The translations under genes were made by a program, and so were the position numbers. DNA of 64,000 bases from Prochlorococcus marinus bv. HNLC2. GTDB lineage: Bacteria; Cyanobacteriota; Cyanobacteriia; PCC-6307; Cyanobiaceae. Numbering within the stretch: the first letter of the stretch is position 1; each line of letters opens with the position of its first letter. The stretch is taken from contig GL947595.1 of assembly GCA_000218745.1 (NCBI GenBank), positions 1,042,299 to 1,106,298 on the forward strand, read 5' to 3'. The notes beneath the pieces were generated by a model, which ran no database searches, was not told the origin of the DNA, and saw nothing but the letters and a program-made list of their open reading frames with translations. Below, one piece after another: positions 10,004 to 19,357 of the stretch.

Positions 10004-10087
10004 AATTCTTTAAAGCATCTTAATAAATATCCCATAAGTACGGATTATATTCTTATTATTAATTGAGAATTTAATTTTTGAAAACAA

Positions 10088-10276
10088 GTGATTCAAATTT
10101 CTCAACTAATTTTATCAGCAAATTTTTCTCCAGAAGTTTCTAATAACTCAGCAGTTGGAATGATAGGTAGTTTTATCGCAGCTGCATTAATAATTGTTGT
10201 TCCTGCAACAGCCTTTTTGATAACAGTTAGTCAAAATGATAAATTAGATGCTGAGAGAGCAGGCAAAAGACGCTAG
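10088..10276 (+). CDS. psbX: Photosystem II protein PsbX
   Basis: A 62-residue one-helix protein. The segment [19 protein letters not shown] (about 21-39), continuing into [13 protein letters not shown], matches the long picocyanobacterial PsbX form, which is larger than the roughly 40-residue PsbX of other cyanobacteria. PsbX sits at the edge of photosystem II near cytochrome b559 and affects quinone exchange. The GTG start at 10088 is the first in frame. Upstream DNA (10014-10087) is A+T-rich and must hold its promoter, since yggT is divergent. ycf66 follows 76 bases later. Confidence 0.85.
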   Translation: MIQISQLILSANFSPEVSNNSAVGMIGSFIAAALIIVVPATAFLITVSQNDKLDAERAGKRR

Positions 10277-10352
10277 TTTTTATAAAAATATTACGTAAAA
10301 TAGATATATAGAGAGTTTTAAAGCTCTTTCAATTTTTTATGGGAGAAAAATT

Positions 10353-11285
10353 GTGGTCAATGCTAGTCTCAATTGGGCAAGTATTGTTGGTATAGTCCTC
10401 GCGGTTTGCGGGGGAGGACTTTATTTTTTAAGGTCTTTTAAACCTGCATTAGCTCGTGATTATGATGTTTTTTTCGCCGCTATTGGCCTTTTGTGTGGAG
10501 GAATTTTATTTTTCCAAGGATGGAGGCTGGATCCAATTCTTCAATTCGGTCAATTTCTTCTTGCAGGCACTACTGTATTTTTTGCTTATGAGAGCGTTAG
10601 ATTAAGAGGGATAGCAACGGATCAGGCCAGAAGAAGCTCTTTCTTTGAAGATGACCAAGTTCCAAATATTCCAAGAAATTCTTCAAGAAATAGATGGGAG
10701 GAAGATTATGAACAGTTTGATGAACCTGATAGACCCTCAAGAAGGTTTAGACCACAAGATATTGATCAGGAAGATGATGATTTTGGTGAGGAGAGGACTC
10801 GCTCCCGAAGAGTTTCTAGAGCTATCCCAGAGTCTGCTGTGAGCAGAAGGCGTTCAAATGACATAAGTGAAAATGAGTATAATCGTGAATTTTCTTCGAG
10901 AAGGCGTTTTAAAGCTGATGAAGATCAGGGATCAAGGAGGAATAATTTTGGTGATAGAAGAAGTATCAGAAATGAAGTTAAAAGAGGGTCTAGGCCATCT
11001 CCTAATAAAAATGCCTCTATACAAGCACCTGAAGATTCCCTTCCTGATTTATCCTCCAGCACATCTAAAACTCAGAGAGTAAGAGGAACTATAAGAACGC
11101 AAACCTTGAAAAATAAGGTAGAGGATGCATCTTTTACTCAAAAAAACAGTAATTTGAATCAATCAAAGCAAGTACGTAGAACAGCAAATAATCCAAAATC
11201 AAATAATAGGAACCAAGCAGGAAGATATAACGTAGGCTCTAAAAAAGACAAGCCAAGGGATAATAGTTCAAGATTTGATGATTAA
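10353..11285 (+). CDS. ycf66: Ycf66 family protein with long basic tail
   Basis: A 310-residue protein. The first 90 residues hold three hydrophobic stretches (about 8-27, 38-55 and 64-82) with LNWASIVGIVLAVCGGGLYF and ARDYDVFFAAIGLLCGGILF, the Ycf66 domain found in cyanobacteria and some plastids. The remaining roughly 210 residues are arginine-, serine- and asparagine-rich, low in complexity and probably disordered. The GTG start at 10353 is preceded by a clear GGGAG Shine-Dalgarno sequence at 10341-10345. Ycf66 function is unknown. It lies downstream of psbX and converges on an hli gene with no gap. Confidence 0.88.
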   Translation: MVNASLNWASIVGIVLAVCGGGLYFLRSFKPALARDYDVFFAAIGLLCGGILFFQGWRLDPILQFGQFLLAGTTVFFAYESVRLRGIATDQARRSSFFEDDQVPNIPRNSSRNRWEEDYEQFDEPDRPSRRFRPQDIDQEDDDFGEERTRSRRVSRAIPESAVSRRRSNDISENEYNREFSSRRRFKADEDQGSRRNNFGDRRSIRNEVKRGSRPSPNKNASIQAPEDSLPDLSSSTSKTQRVRGTIRTQTLKNKVEDASFTQKNSNLNQSKQVRRTANNPKSNNRNQAGRYNVGSKKDKPRDNSSRFDD

Positions 11286-11537
11286 TTAGTTTAGAATTCC
11301 TGCCCAAGAAAAGAATGATTTTTTACTTAATATTTCAATTATTAATATTGAAAGAAGACCTATCATGGCAAATCTGCCATTAGTAATTTCGGAGTATCTA
11401 TTCCACCCAAAATTATAATCATTTGATGGATCGTAATCTTTATTTAAATCTACAGTGCTTTTATTTGTAGTAAGATCTCCTTCATTTTCATTTTCAAGAT
11501 TAATCATAGAGGATTCATTATTATCGCTTAAGGACAT
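11286..11537 (-). CDS. High-light-inducible protein (Hli), 83 aa
   Basis: A one-helix chlorophyll-binding protein of the Hli/SCP family. After a hydrophilic N-terminus of about 45 residues, the helix begins with RYSEITNGRFAMIGLLSILI. The E-x-x-N-G-R-x-A motif provides the chlorophyll ligands. Hli proteins protect photosystems and chlorophyll-synthesis complexes under light or nutrient stress. The gene immediately follows the end of ycf66 on the opposite strand and lies ten bases downstream of an ABC exporter gene on its own strand, so it may be read from the exporter transcript. Confidence 0.9.
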   Translation of the reverse strand: MSLSDNNESSMINLENENEGDLTTNKSTVDLNKDYDPSNDYNFGWNRYSEITNGRFAMIGLLSILIIEILSKKSFFSWAGILN

Positions 11538-11546
11538 AATTATAAG

Positions 11547-13529
11547 TTAGTTATTAAAATTATAGTTTTCAGCGGTTAATAATTTCCAGTTTCCGTTACC
11601 GCTTAGTTCTAATATATTTTGGTGAAAGTCTTTAAGACTTGGTCTATGACCAACGCTGATCATTGATAAATCTCTTTTTTTGAGCAAATTATATAGTTTT
11701 TTTTCGGTTTCTATATCTAGAGCACTTGTAGCTTCATCAAGGACTGCAAATCTTGGTGAATTCAGTAACAACCTTGCAAATGCTAATCTTTGCTGTTCGC
11801 CTAGTGAAAGAATTCTTGGCCAATCCTGTTTAACATCTAAATTAGGATATCGAGTTGATAATGATGATAAATTTACTTCATTAAGAACAGATAACAAATG
11901 GTCATCACTAAACTTATCAACTTCTGTTGGGTAACATAATTGCTCTCTTAATGACCCAAGAATCATATAAGGTTTTTGAGGAATAAAGAGTAAATCTCCA
12001 GTTTTTGGTTTTTCTATATGGCCAGTTTCTGGTTCCCATAAACCACTAATCATTCTAAGTAATGAGGTTTTCCCGCATCCAGATGGACCTACAACTAATA
12101 ATGATTCATTAGTATCTATGCTTAGACTTAAGTCTTTAATTATGGTTTTATTTGATCCCGGAGGAGAAAGATCAGCATTTTTTATTAAAATTGAAGAATA
12201 ATTAGTCGTTATATTTTGATTTTCATTAGGTTTTTCTTGACTAATGGATTCAACCTTTGATTGGAAGCCTTCAAGTCTACCAATGCCTGCAGTGAATTTT
12301 GCAAGTTCTTCGATTTGATTCACTATAAAGAACAAAGAACCTTCAACCATACTAAATGCAAAACTAGCTTGTATAAATCTTCCATAATCAATGTCACCAT
12401 TAAAATATGGGATTGCCATAATTAGATATGGGAAAAAATTCCCTGCATAATTAATAGATCTCCTCATTACATCTATAATCACCCTCCAAATTATTAGAAG
12501 ATTAAAATTCCTAACTACTTCACCTAATCTTCTTTCGGTTTCTGATCTTTCAGGATTCTCGCCTGAGTAAAAAGCGATTGATTCTGCATTATCTCGAATA
12601 TGAACAAGTCCGTATCGAAAATCCGCTTCATATCTAAGTTGATCAAAATCTATTTTTACAAGGTTCTTTCCAGCAATAAGTAATATCGTGGTAGCGAATG
12701 CTGCGTATCCAAATAATGAAAAGGTTAAAGTTCTACTAATGCTCCATAAAATTAAAATATTCAATGAAAATGTTAAGAGGGCATCAAAAACTCCTAAAGT
12801 GAAAGTTAAACTTTGGCCAGTAAATGCTCTTGTGTCATCTGTAATTCTTTGATCAGGATTATCCACATCAGTTTGTTCTTCATCATTAGGATTTAACTGA
12901 TAATATGCTTTATTAGTCATGTAATCTTTTACAAGACTTTTAGAAAGCCATTCTCTCCAAATAATTCCTAATTTATAAGTAAAAAATATTTGAGAAACTC
13001 TTATTGGAAGGGCTATTGCAAAGCAACAAGCATATATTCCAAGAATTCTGTAAAAACCATCTTCTTGCTTCTCAACAAGTGCATTAGTTAAATCTCTTGC
13101 AATGAATCCTATTCCAGCATTAATTCCATTTACAGCTAATAACATCAAAACAATGACTCCTAAAAAGAGCCAATGCAGCCATCTTTTATTTTTTAATTGT
13201 TTTCTTAAACTAAAAAAACTTGCTGATCCAATGAGAAAAAGACCTGAAAAAAGTAAACCCCAGGAACTTGACCATATTGTATTAATTGTTTTTACTACTC
13301 CACCAAAATATTTCTCTAAGAGGATTGGTTGGATACTTTCTAAAAAACTAATTAAGCCTGTCAGTGAAACTAGGACTATTCCTCCAACAATAAAAAGTAG
13401 TGATAATAAAAGCCAAACAAACTGTATACCTGTACATTGATCAATAGGGAGAAAAAAAGGTTGAGATAATTTTCTTAATTTCTGTATTTGATAAAAAAAC
13501 TTGGATTTATTTCTAAATGTAGTTGTCAT
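11547..13529 (-). CDS. ABC transporter, fused permease and ATPase (SbmA/BacA-YddA type)
   Basis: A 660-residue half-transporter. The N-terminal half has about six membrane helices of the ABC_membrane_2/SbmA-BacA type, with IIWREWLSKSLVKDYMTNKAYY and ADFRYGLVHIRDNAESIAFY. The C-terminal nucleotide-binding domain has Walker A GPSGCGKTSLL (about 480-490), signature LSLGEQQRLAFARLLL and Walker B FAVLDEATSALD. Family members include ABCD peroxisomal transporters and bacterial YddA. The substrate is unknown; peptides, fatty-acyl compounds or vitamins are possible. It probably works as a homodimer in the inner membrane. Confidence 0.88.
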   Translation of the reverse strand: MTTTFRNKSKFFYQIQKLRKLSQPFFLPIDQCTGIQFVWLLLSLLFIVGGIVLVSLTGLISFLESIQPILLEKYFGGVVKTINTIWSSSWGLLFSGLFLIGSASFFSLRKQLKNKRWLHWLFLGVIVLMLLAVNGINAGIGFIARDLTNALVEKQEDGFYRILGIYACCFAIALPIRVSQIFFTYKLGIIWREWLSKSLVKDYMTNKAYYQLNPNDEEQTDVDNPDQRITDDTRAFTGQSLTFTLGVFDALLTFSLNILILWSISRTLTFSLFGYAAFATTILLIAGKNLVKIDFDQLRYEADFRYGLVHIRDNAESIAFYSGENPERSETERRLGEVVRNFNLLIIWRVIIDVMRRSINYAGNFFPYLIMAIPYFNGDIDYGRFIQASFAFSMVEGSLFFIVNQIEELAKFTAGIGRLEGFQSKVESISQEKPNENQNITTNYSSILIKNADLSPPGSNKTIIKDLSLSIDTNESLLVVGPSGCGKTSLLRMISGLWEPETGHIEKPKTGDLLFIPQKPYMILGSLREQLCYPTEVDKFSDDHLLSVLNEVNLSSLSTRYPNLDVKQDWPRILSLGEQQRLAFARLLLNSPRFAVLDEATSALDIETEKKLYNLLKKRDLSMISVGHRPSLKDFHQNILELSGNGNWKLLTAENYNFNN

Positions 13530-13567
13530 TAATATTAATCTTATTTAATGGCTTTATTATAAGGTAA

Positions 13568-13858
13568 TTAATTTAAAGATTGACCTAATCCCATCATTGA
13601 TAGTGCCCAGCTTGGTAGATTTAGGTAATTTATCAACTTTAGATCAAATTGATGTACTTGTATAAAAGTTATGTCTAAAGCCCACCAGATTAAGAAAGGA
13701 AGGTTAAAGAGAATCTGTAATTGCCATTTATAAGTGATAACTTTCCAGATTTTGTTTAAAGTTGATTTTTGATTTTCATCAAGTTCTTCCCAATTTTTAT
13801 TAATCTGATAAAAAAGATTTTTTGATTTTTTTGAATTTAGTGAATTAGGTGTATCCAT
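13568..13858 (-). CDS. Small hypothetical membrane protein, 96 aa
   Basis: I do not recognise this family. The first half is polar and lysine-rich. The second half has a hydrophobic stretch (about residues 51-68, LQILFNLPFLIWWALDITFI) and a weaker one at the end (LNLPSWALSMMGLG), so it may have one or two membrane segments. It lies upstream of the ABC exporter on the same strand, 38 bases away, and could share its transcript. The HIT gene is 50 bases upstream of it. Confidence 0.6.
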   Translation of the reverse strand: MDTPNSLNSKKSKNLFYQINKNWEELDENQKSTLNKIWKVITYKWQLQILFNLPFLIWWALDITFIQVHQFDLKLINYLNLPSWALSMMGLGQSLN

Positions 13859-13908
13859 TATTTTTGTTATTTATATACTTATAGCTTAGATTTTTGTTTA
13901 ACGAGAGT

Positions 13909-14250
13909 TTAACCTGGAGGCCATTTCATTGGTCTACCAGCAAGAAAATGAATATGTAGATGAAATACAGTTTGACCAGATTCAGCACCATTATTAATTA
14001 CAGTTCTCCAGTTTTCAAGATTTTTGGAAATTGCAATTTTTTTGCCAACTAAAAGTAAATGTCCTAATAAATTTTTGTCTTCATCTTCACAACTTAATAA
14101 ATTAATAATTGGCTTCTTGGGTATAACTAAAAAATGAATAGGTGCTTGAGCTGCAATATCATTAAATGCAATGCAATATTCATCTTCATATAATTTATCG
14201 CAGGGTATCTCTCCTTCGATAATTTTTGAAAAAATTGTTGTGTCCGCCAT
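13909..14250 (-). CDS. HIT family nucleotide-binding protein
   Basis: A 113-residue protein with the histidine-triad motif HLHIHFLAG near the C-terminus (about 97-105) and the N-terminal TIFSKIIEGEIPCDKLYED pattern typical of HINT/PKCI proteins. These enzymes hydrolyse purine nucleoside phosphoramidates and related adenylates. Length is normal. It lies 15 bases downstream of def on the same strand, so the two probably form an operon. Confidence 0.93.
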   Translation of the reverse strand: MADTTIFSKIIEGEIPCDKLYEDEYCIAFNDIAAQAPIHFLVIPKKPIINLLSCEDEDKNLLGHLLLVGKKIAISKNLENWRTVINNGAESGQTVFHLHIHFLAGRPMKWPPG

Positions 14251-14265
14251 ATTGAATTAACCCTT

Positions 14266-14874
14266 TTATTTGTTAATTGGAAAAACATCATCAATATTGT
14301 ATCCTTCCTTAGATAATTCTTTTTTTAGTTCTTCATTAGAAGTAACTCTATCTAAAAATAATATTCCCCTTAGATGATCTACTTCATGTTGAATACATCT
14401 TGCTAATAAACCATCAGCATTCATCTTTCTTGGTCTACCCATTTCATCACGGAATTTTAATTTTATTGTTGATGGCCGAACGACATTTAAATATATCCCT
14501 GGAATACTTAAGCAGCCTTCTTCATATGAGTTTAAAGTAGATCCAAAAGCTGTGATTTCTGGATTAATAAGAATTAGTGGTTCTGCTGCTGAGTCTTCAA
14601 AATTTATATCAATAACAAGTAACTCTTTGCTAATTCCAACCTGAGGAGCAGCCAACCCAATTCCTTTGGCAGCGTACATGCTCTGCAGCATATCTTTAGC
14701 TAAATCTCTTGTATCAATATCTACTTTGCTAATTCGTTTTGCATTAGTTCTGAGTGTTTTGCTGCCTAATTTAAATATTTCTAAAGGTGGATTTTCAATT
14801 ACTTCTTTGCTTACTTTTAAATTAGAAACATCACTTCTAGTCTTTCTTGCTAATTTTGAAAAATGATTTGGCAC
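14266..14874 (-). CDS. def: Peptide deformylase
   Basis: A 202-residue metalloenzyme that removes the formyl group from nascent proteins. All three family motifs are visible: GIGLAAPQVG (about 92-101), EEGCLSIPG (about 137-145) with the metal-binding cysteine, and QHEVDHLRGILFLD (about 181-194) with the two metal-binding histidines and the catalytic glutamate. The N-terminus is about 35 residues longer than in E. coli Def, as in other cyanobacterial versions. The upstream gap to the divergent peptidase gene is about 80 bases. Confidence 0.96.
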   Translation of the reverse strand: MPNHFSKLARKTRSDVSNLKVSKEVIENPPLEIFKLGSKTLRTNAKRISKVDIDTRDLAKDMLQSMYAAKGIGLAAPQVGISKELLVIDINFEDSAAEPLILINPEITAFGSTLNSYEEGCLSIPGIYLNVVRPSTIKLKFRDEMGRPRKMNADGLLARCIQHEVDHLRGILFLDRVTSNEELKKELSKEGYNIDDVFPINK

Positions 14875-14953
14875 TTTTGAATTACAAATTAAATTTATAG
14901 TTAGACTATAAAAATAGTAACATTTATTTGAAACTTTAATTGCAATAAGCTAA

Positions 14954-16879
14954 ATGATTAACCATAAAGAATTAAATGTAAAAAGTGTTTATAAAGATAA
15001 AAAATTCTTTAGTGAAACTAATATTATTGAAGATTTAATTTTTTGGAAAGAAAGATTAAATATTGCTGGAAAAAAAAATAATGCAATATTTACAAGACCA
15101 ATAAATAATCCTAATTCAGTAACTCAAAATTTAACTGGTGATCAATTCTCAATAACAAGTCTTTTTCATGGTTATGGAGGTCAATCATATAAATGCATTA
15201 AATCTAATAATCAACTTTTGATTGTTTGGATAGACCAAATATCAAAATCTATTTGGATTAATAGTTTTAAATTTATAAACTCGGAAGATTATAAGGATCA
15301 TTCTCCTTATTTAATAAGTAATGATCAGCCTAGAAAGTTAACTAAATCTATTACTGGAAATTTTGATGCTAGCTTTGTATTGATTGAGGATAAAACTTTA
15401 TTTGGATTAATTGAAATTCATAATGTAGATTACTTATTTAAAGTTGATATTTTTAAAGAGGAACAAGATTTAATTTTTCTTAAAAAATTTAATAACTTTG
15501 CAGGATCATTATCATCAAATATAAGTGAAAACTTACTTTCATGGATAGAGTGGGATTTTCCATTTATGCCATGGGAAAATAATAATCTTTTTTTTGCTGA
15601 ACTAGATAATAATTGTGAATTAGAAAATTCTATAAAATTAGATAAAGAGATAATAAGTAATTGTGAAAAGATTTCTTTTTTTCAACCTTATTGGATTAGT
15701 GATAATTTATTAGTATGCTCAGAGGATAGTTCAGGTTGGTGGAATTTAATATTTTTTGAGGTAAATGATTTGAACAATATACATATTAGGAAAAGGATAA
15801 GTAAGGAATTTTTTGAATATGGTTTACCTCAATGGGTATCAGGAATATCATTATTTTCAGGATTAAAAGATAATTTTTACTGTTTAGCTAAGCATAAAGA
15901 TAATTGGATATTAGAAAATTATCAAAACTTGCATTTTGTTAGAAAGATAGATTTACCTTATACAACTTTAAGTGATTTAAAATCGTACGCTAGTAATTTA
16001 ATATTGAAAGCATCTAATCAAGTTTGCGAAGAAAAATTAATTGAATTAGAAATAAAATCTTTGCATAAAATTCAAATTAAGCAAAATAAAATTAAGCCTT
16101 TAGAGTCAATATCGCAAGCTGAGTCAATTTGGTTTGAGGGATTTGATAAAAGGAAAACTCATGCATGGATTTATAAACCTACTAATTCATATTTTCAAAA
16201 ACCGCCTTTAATGGTTAAAGCCCATAGTGGGCCAACAGGTTATTTTAACGGATCACTTAATCCGGAAGTTCAGTTTTGGACGTCTAGAGGATGGTGCGTT
16301 GCAGAGGTCAATTATGGAGGCTCTTCATCTTTTGGTAAAGAATATCGAAATCGGTTGAATGGGAACTGGGGAATAGTTGATTCTATGGATTGTAGGGCTC
16401 TAGTTAAAATTTTAATTTCTGAAGAATTGGTTGATAAAACTAAAGTTGTTGCATTAGGTAATAGTGCCGGGGGATTAACTGTATTTAATGCACTTTGTGG
16501 AGATACACTTTTTAAAGCCGCAATTTGTAAATATCCGGTTTTAGATTTGAATCAAATGCATTTTCATACACATAGATTTGAAAAAGATTATTTAAATTCA
16601 CTTATAGGAAATTTTGAAGATAATAAAGATCAATATTTTGATAGATCTCCAATCAATAAAATTAAACAGATTTGTCAGCCTGTTTTAATTTTTCATGGTA
16701 AAAAGGATTTTGTAATTGACTATAGGATTTCTTATGAATTTCATGAAAAACTTTTGAATAATAATATTTATTCAGAAATTCACCTTTATCAAGAAGAAGG
16801 ACATGGTTTTAAAGATTTGAAAAATAAGATAAATTGTTTGAATATATCAGAAAAATTTTTGAAGAAAATTTTCAATTAG
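14954..16879 (+). CDS. S9 family prolyl-oligopeptidase-like serine peptidase
   Basis: A 641-residue protein with an N-terminal beta-propeller-like region (about 1-380) of weak repeats and a C-terminal alpha/beta-hydrolase domain. The nucleophile elbow is GNSAGG (serine at about 517). The acid region is GKKDFVIDYRISYEFH and the catalytic histidine lies in EGHGFK near the end. The oxyanion region KAHSGPTGYF is also present. It resembles the cyanobacterial esterase/dipeptidyl-aminopeptidase-like S9C group. Substrate is unknown. Its stop codon overlaps that of sufS by four bases, so the two genes are convergent. Confidence 0.85.
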   Translation: MINHKELNVKSVYKDKKFFSETNIIEDLIFWKERLNIAGKKNNAIFTRPINNPNSVTQNLTGDQFSITSLFHGYGGQSYKCIKSNNQLLIVWIDQISKSIWINSFKFINSEDYKDHSPYLISNDQPRKLTKSITGNFDASFVLIEDKTLFGLIEIHNVDYLFKVDIFKEEQDLIFLKKFNNFAGSLSSNISENLLSWIEWDFPFMPWENNNLFFAELDNNCELENSIKLDKEIISNCEKISFFQPYWISDNLLVCSEDSSGWWNLIFFEVNDLNNIHIRKRISKEFFEYGLPQWVSGISLFSGLKDNFYCLAKHKDNWILENYQNLHFVRKIDLPYTTLSDLKSYASNLILKASNQVCEEKLIELEIKSLHKIQIKQNKIKPLESISQAESIWFEGFDKRKTHAWIYKPTNSYFQKPPLMVKAHSGPTGYFNGSLNPEVQFWTSRGWCVAEVNYGGSSSFGKEYRNRLNGNWGIVDSMDCRALVKILISEELVDKTKVVALGNSAGGLTVFNALCGDTLFKAAICKYPVLDLNQMHFHTHRFEKDYLNSLIGNFEDNKDQYFDRSPINKIKQICQPVLIFHGKKDFVIDYRISYEFHEKLLNNNIYSEIHLYQEEGHGFKDLKNKINCLNISEKFLKKIFN

Positions 16880-18129
16880 GAGTTTATTCTCAAAAAATTA
16901 ATTGTTTCTTTAAGTTTAATAATAAAAGTATCTATATCTTCTTTTGTAGTTGTAAAGTTCATACTTACTCTTGCTGTAGATTTTATTCCGAGATGTCTAT
17001 GAAGGGGTTGACAACAATGATGTCCGCTCCTTATACACACTCCTTTAGAATCAAGTATTTCTGCAATATCATTTGAGTGTATGTTATCAACATAAAAAGC
17101 TGCTAAAGAGGCTCTGTTTTGATCATTAGTTGGAGATGGACCTATAATATGCAAGTTTTCGATATTGCTCAAATGATTAAATAAATATTGAGTTATTTTT
17201 TTTTCATAGTTATTGATATTATTTAATCCAATATTTTTTATATATTTCAGTGCTTCTGCCAACCCAATCGCTTCAGCAATTGCTGGAGTACCCGCTTCAA
17301 ATTTATGTGGTAATTCAGCCCAGGTACTTTTTTCTTCAAAAACATCTTCAATCATTTCTCCTCCACCTAGAAAAGGGGGGATCTCATTAAGTATTTTCTC
17401 TCTGGACCATAAAAATCCTATTCCAGTTGGGCCACATAATTTATGGCCTGAACCGGCAAGGAAATCAATATTCAATTCTTGAACATCAACTTTAATATGA
17501 GCCAAGCTTTGGCAAGCATCTAAAAGGACTAATGCCCCATTTTCTTTAGCTAGTTTTGTTATCTCTTTAATTGGATTACAGCACCCTAAAGTATTACTTA
17601 TATGTACTAAGCTTACTAACTTTGTTTTTTTATTAATCTTAGATTTAAGGTCTTCCATATCTAGTTCACCCTCATTATTAATTCCGACATATTTAATTTT
17701 GCATTTATTTTTTGTTGCTATTAATTGCCAAGGTACGATATTACTATGATGTTCCATAAGGGTTAATAAAATTTCGTCATTTTCCTTTAAGTAAAATTCT
17801 CCCCATGATCTAGCTGCGATATTAATCGCTTCTGTTGCGTTTCTCGTAAATATGATTTCTTTATCTGAGTATGCATTGATATATTTATTTATCTGGTGTC
17901 GTGCTTTTTCAAACTCATCGGTTGCTTTCGCGCTAAGTTGATGAGCTCCTCTATGAACGTTTGCGTTAAAATTTTTATAGTATTCATTTAATTTATCTAA
18001 AACTTGTATTGGTTTTTGAGTGGTAGCAGCATGATCAAGATAAATTATTTGTTTATTACCACTATCATGATTAGCTAAAAGAGGGAAATCTTTTTTCTCG
18101 TGAACGTTATAAATTTGAAAGGTTTTCAT
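16876..18129 (-). CDS. sufS: Cysteine desulfurase SufS
   Basis: A 417-residue PLP enzyme that takes sulfur from cysteine for Fe-S cluster assembly. The PLP lysine lies in GSGHKLCGPTGIGFLWS (about 231-247) and the persulfide cysteine in RSGHHCCQPLHRHLG (about 373-387). N-terminal YLDHAATTQKP and VHRGAHQLSA fit group II (SufS) desulfurases. It is the last gene of a sufBCDS cluster, and its start overlaps the sufD stop by one base. It gives sulfur to the SufBCD scaffold; a SufE partner is not seen in this window. Confidence 0.96.
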   Translation of the reverse strand: MKTFQIYNVHEKKDFPLLANHDSGNKQIIYLDHAATTQKPIQVLDKLNEYYKNFNANVHRGAHQLSAKATDEFEKARHQINKYINAYSDKEIIFTRNATEAINIAARSWGEFYLKENDEILLTLMEHHSNIVPWQLIATKNKCKIKYVGINNEGELDMEDLKSKINKKTKLVSLVHISNTLGCCNPIKEITKLAKENGALVLLDACQSLAHIKVDVQELNIDFLAGSGHKLCGPTGIGFLWSREKILNEIPPFLGGGEMIEDVFEEKSTWAELPHKFEAGTPAIAEAIGLAEALKYIKNIGLNNINNYEKKITQYLFNHLSNIENLHIIGPSPTNDQNRASLAAFYVDNIHSNDIAEILDSKGVCIRSGHHCCQPLHRHLGIKSTARVSMNFTTTKEDIDTFIIKLKETINFLRINS

Positions 18130-19352
18130 TATTTATTGTTTAGTAGCAGAGCTAGTAAATCCCATCTTTCTTTAGAAATTGGTAGAAATGAGATTATTTC
18201 TTGATAATAAGATCTTAATTGTAGTTTACTTGCTTGCTCTAATGTGAGACCTCTTGATCTCATATAAAAAAGTTCATTCTCATTTAGTTGAGAGATAGTA
18301 GCACCATGCATGCACTTTACATCGTCTGCAATGATTTCTAGTTGAGGTTTTGTATCAATCTTTGCGTAATTAGATAAAAGTAAATTTCTGCTAAGTTGAG
18401 AAGCATCAGTTTTTTGAGCAATGCGTGGAACAACTATTAATCCTTCAAAAACAGAATGAGATCTATCTCTAGCTAAAGATTTATTTAGTTGGTCTAGAAA
18501 TCCATTAGGTCCATTAAAAGCAATTTTTGCATATGTAGAAATTTGTTCATTATCTTGGGTTATTTGCATTCCTTTGATATTAGTTTTTGCATTACCTTCA
18601 ATTTGATTTATATTTATCTCTAATCTTGCAAAATCAAATTTAAATTGTAATGATCCCAAATTATATACACTATTTTTATTTTGAAATACATTTAAAGAAT
18701 TAATTAAATGTGATTTATATTTTCCATAAGATACTATTCCGTGATTAACTTGTGAATCTTCTCCTAGATACAAATAGGAAGAATTTGATAAGGAACAATT
18801 ATCATCACCTAAGTTTATTTGCGAAATCTCAACCTCTGTATTCTTTTCAATATTAAGAATTAATGTTCTTGAATTAAAAAGATTATTTTTGGAATTAGTA
18901 ATTATTTCTAAATGAGGTAAATTTCTGCCTGATATATTAAGACCGCAAATATTTTTTTCATTTGTCAAAAGATGATTTAGTAAAGCACTCCAGTTTTGAG
19001 TTGTATCAGATTCAAGAAGTTTGTGTTGTATTAAGTTAAGAATTTTTTGGTCATCTAATTCTTTTATTTCCCATTCTTGTTCTTTGATATTTATTTTCTT
19101 ATTATCTCCAATTATCAGTCTTATTACATTTTGTGATTCATTTTCATAAGGAATATTGGGTTTATAAAAATCATGATTTAATTTATAGTCTAAAAATCTA
19201 GCTAATTTAGATTTATTTGCCATTCTCCAGATCTCACTTTTATGATTAGGAAGGGGGTTGATTTGTAATTTATCCAGACATATTTTTTGTAGCATAGATC
19301 CACTAGCGGATTTATTTATTCTGTTTTTACTTATCTCTTCAATAATTTGCAT
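18129..19352 (-). CDS. sufD: Fe-S cluster assembly protein SufD
   Basis: A 407-residue scaffold protein of the SufBCD complex. The C-terminal half carries the conserved SufB/SufD beta-helix with GPNGFLDQLNKSLARDRSHSV-type sequence. It ends in the family pattern CMHGATISQLNENELFYMRSRG, which contains the metal-binding Cys and His. The N-terminal half is divergent, as usual for SufD. It sits between sufC (five bases upstream) and sufS (one-base overlap), a clear operon. Confidence 0.93.
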   Translation of the reverse strand: MQIIEEISKNRINKSASGSMLQKICLDKLQINPLPNHKSEIWRMANKSKLARFLDYKLNHDFYKPNIPYENESQNVIRLIIGDNKKINIKEQEWEIKELDDQKILNLIQHKLLESDTTQNWSALLNHLLTNEKNICGLNISGRNLPHLEIITNSKNNLFNSRTLILNIEKNTEVEISQINLGDDNCSLSNSSYLYLGEDSQVNHGIVSYGKYKSHLINSLNVFQNKNSVYNLGSLQFKFDFARLEININQIEGNAKTNIKGMQITQDNEQISTYAKIAFNGPNGFLDQLNKSLARDRSHSVFEGLIVVPRIAQKTDASQLSRNLLLSNYAKIDTKPQLEIIADDVKCMHGATISQLNENELFYMRSRGLTLEQASKLQLRSYYQEIISFLPISKERWDLLALLLNNK

Positions 19353-19357
19353 TTAAA

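Noticed and set aside
10645..11082. Two plus-strand frames within ycf66
   Set aside because: They lie in the arginine/serine-rich tail, where low complexity opens other frames; no domain and no start signal.
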